A DNA stretch of 64,000 nucleotides from Legionella quinlivanii. GTDB lineage: Bacteria > Pseudomonadota > Gammaproteobacteria > Legionellales > Legionellaceae. Position 1 is the first letter of the stretch. Every line of letters begins with the position of its first letter. The notes under the pieces were generated by a model. That model saw nothing but the letters and a program-made list of their open reading frames with translations. It searched no databases and was not told where the DNA came from. The stretch lies in assembly GCF_900461555.1 (NCBI RefSeq), contig NZ_UGOX01000001.1, positions 2,741,501-2,805,500 on the forward strand, read 5' to 3'. Of the stretch, positions 62,766-64,000 are shown one piece after another. The position numbers and the translations under genes were made by a program.

Positions 62766-64000
62766 TTACACCACACCTAACGAGGTCAGCTTTAACTGAC
62801 GTCCGCAAACCCAGGCTTTGTTAAGGTCCTGGAATACTTCTTTAGGCATGCCTTGTGGTAAACGAACAGTGGAATAATCCTCATGAATTTTCAGGCCAGA
62901 AATCTGACGGCTCTGTAAGCCAGCTTCATTGGCTATCGCGCCCACAATATTGCCGGGTTTAACACCATGAATACGGCCCACATCGATTCTAAACAATTCC
63001 TGTTGATGATTATCAGCGAATCGCTTGTCGCTTTTACCTGATTTTCTTGCTGACAGTTCAAAACGGTCCTCACGACGGCGATCACCGCCTCTTGAGCCTC
63101 TTATATCGCCATCGCGGCTGCGTTTTTCCTTGGCCTCTTTAAATTGCGGCAAGTTTTGCTGCCAGGGCTTGTCCTGATGAAGCAGCAATGCCAAGGCGGC
63201 TGCAACGTCAGCGGGTGACACTTTATTTTGCGCAAGATAATCTTCCACAATGGCTTTATAAGCCGGTAAGTGCTCATGCGTTAAGCGCGCAGAGATATTA
63301 TCCATAAATCGTTTCTGGCGTGCTTGCTGAATCGCATGATCATTCGGCACCGTAATTTTTTCAATACGTTGTCGCGTATGTCTTTCAATAGTATTAAGGA
63401 TTCTTGATTCACGCGGCGTAATGAACAGGATGGTCACTCCGCTTCGACCAGCACGTCCAGTTCTGCCGATACGGTGTACATAGGTTTCACAATCATGCGG
63501 TACATCATAATTGATAACATGTGTGACACGCTCAACATCCAGCCCCCGTGCGGCTACGTCTGTAGCTACCAGGATATCAATCGCACCCTGACGGAACTGG
63601 GCAATAATCCGCTCTCTTAAAGCCTGGGTGATATCGCCGTGAATAGCCATTGCCCGATAACCTTGCTGTTGCAGGGATTCGGCCACTTCTTCTGTGCTGC
63701 TTTTAGTCCGAACAAAAACAATCACCCCCTGATAATCCTCAACTGCCAGAATACGATGCAAAGCATCAGGCTTCTGACCCTGAGAAGCAAAAAGAAAGCG
63801 CTGTTCAATACTTTTAACAGTGGCTGTTTCTGAACGAATTTCAACAGAAACAGGGTCGCGCAGATAGTTATTGGCAATCTGGCGAATACGATAAGGCATT
63901 GTCGCTGAAAATAATGCCATTTGTTTTGCTTCAGGCAATTTGGACAGGATCAACTCCACGTCCTCAATAAAGCCCATACGCAACATTTCATCCGCTTCAT
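62766..64000 (-). CDS. deaD: ATP-dependent RNA helicase DeaD/CsdA, 5' end outside window
   Basis: The C-terminal 411 codons. At the edge the frame reads DEADEMLRMGFIEDVE, the DEAD-box motif II. Further on are motif III FSATMP, the helicase C domain with TDVAARGLDVERVTHVINYDVP and HRIGRTGRAGR, an Arg/Lys-rich linker (KEKRSRDGDIRGSRGGDRRRED in overlapping parts) and a DbpA-type RNA-binding domain (RIDVGRIHGVKPGNIVGAIANEAG). CsdA unwinds RNA during ribosome assembly and cold shock. The RNA-binding tail distinguishes it from RhlB, RhlE and SrmB. Confidence 0.95.
   Translation of the reverse strand, partial: EADEMLRMGFIEDVELILSKLPEAKQMALFSATMPYRIRQIANNYLRDPVSVEIRSETATVKSIEQRFLFASQGQKPDALHRILAVEDYQGVIVFVRTKSSTEEVAESLQQQGYRAMAIHGDITQALRERIIAQFRQGAIDILVATDVAARGLDVERVTHVINYDVPHDCETYVHRIGRTGRAGRSGVTILFITPRESRILNTIERHTRQRIEKITVPNDHAIQQARQKRFMDNISARLTHEHLPAYKAIVEDYLAQNKVSPADVAAALALLLHQDKPWQQNLPQFKEAKEKRSRDGDIRGSRGGDRRREDRFELSARKSGKSDKRFADNHQQELFRIDVGRIHGVKPGNIVGAIANEAGLQSRQISGLKIHEDYSTVRLPQGMPKEVFQDLNKAWVCGRQLKLTSLGVV

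Overview
This window is a chromosomal segment of a gammaproteobacterium in the order Legionellales, most likely a Legionella species. Supporting this are a PlaA-type secreted lysophospholipase, a Com1/DsbA2-type periplasmic oxidoreductase, the acidithiobacillus-type glutamate-cysteine ligase next to GshB, and several orphan proteins whose size, composition and C-termini resemble Legionella type IV effectors. The species was not determined. No insertion sequence, prophage, CRISPR array or rRNA operon was found.

Layout. 1-5 kb (minus strand): a partial M17 aminopeptidase, murJ, and a 998-residue orphan with nuclear-localisation-like basic clusters. 5.2-6 kb: rpsT and a 52-codon small gene. 6-13.2 kb (minus): a 965-residue protein with an S9 peptidase head, then rsmJ-gmhB-glyS-glyQ. 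13.2-16.7 kb: a repeat-rich gap, dsbA2 and uvrD. 16.8-19.6 kb (plus): a proline iminopeptidase homologue lacking its catalytic serine, dtd, mlaA, trmL. 19.6-22.6 kb (minus): cydP-cydA-cydB-cydX, with both tiny subunits found by reading. 23-25.2 kb: gshA-gshB. 25.4-32.4 kb (mostly plus): small membrane protein and rhodanese, an orphan effector-like gene (minus), a PafA-like phosphatase, htpX, the classical yibN-grxC-secB-gpsA cluster and a VOC protein.

32.5-38.4 kb: an orphan, the conserved pgsA-tRNA-Gly-tRNA-Cys-tRNA-Leu cluster, a HAD phosphatase, rluC, and divergent rne behind a long leader. 38.5-45.6 kb (minus): epmA and a complete suf operon, sufR-B-C-D-S-U-T, with two near-identical candidate SufR operators upstream. 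45.8-54.6 kb: a HAD acid phosphatase behind a near-consensus promoter, an orphan, bioC/comF, an M50 protease, then hemA-prfA-prmC-dksA. 54.6-64 kb: waaA, djlA, a DUF3530-like protein, plaA, a three-gene plus-strand cluster (effector-like membrane protein, GT-C glycosyltransferase, tail-anchored small protein), and the 3' part of deaD.

Most genes are housekeeping: translation, respiration, glutathione, Fe-S biogenesis and envelope. The accessory interest lies in the orphan proteins, the inactive-looking Pip, and at least four families of short palindromic intergenic repeats. One of these is a 31-bp unit whose hairpin stem changes sequence between copies while mostly keeping base pairing. No single unmistakable new multi-gene system was seen. 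The strongest candidates for undescribed biology are the 998-residue protein, the S9-headed 965-residue protein and the plus-strand cluster at 59.3-62.6 kb.
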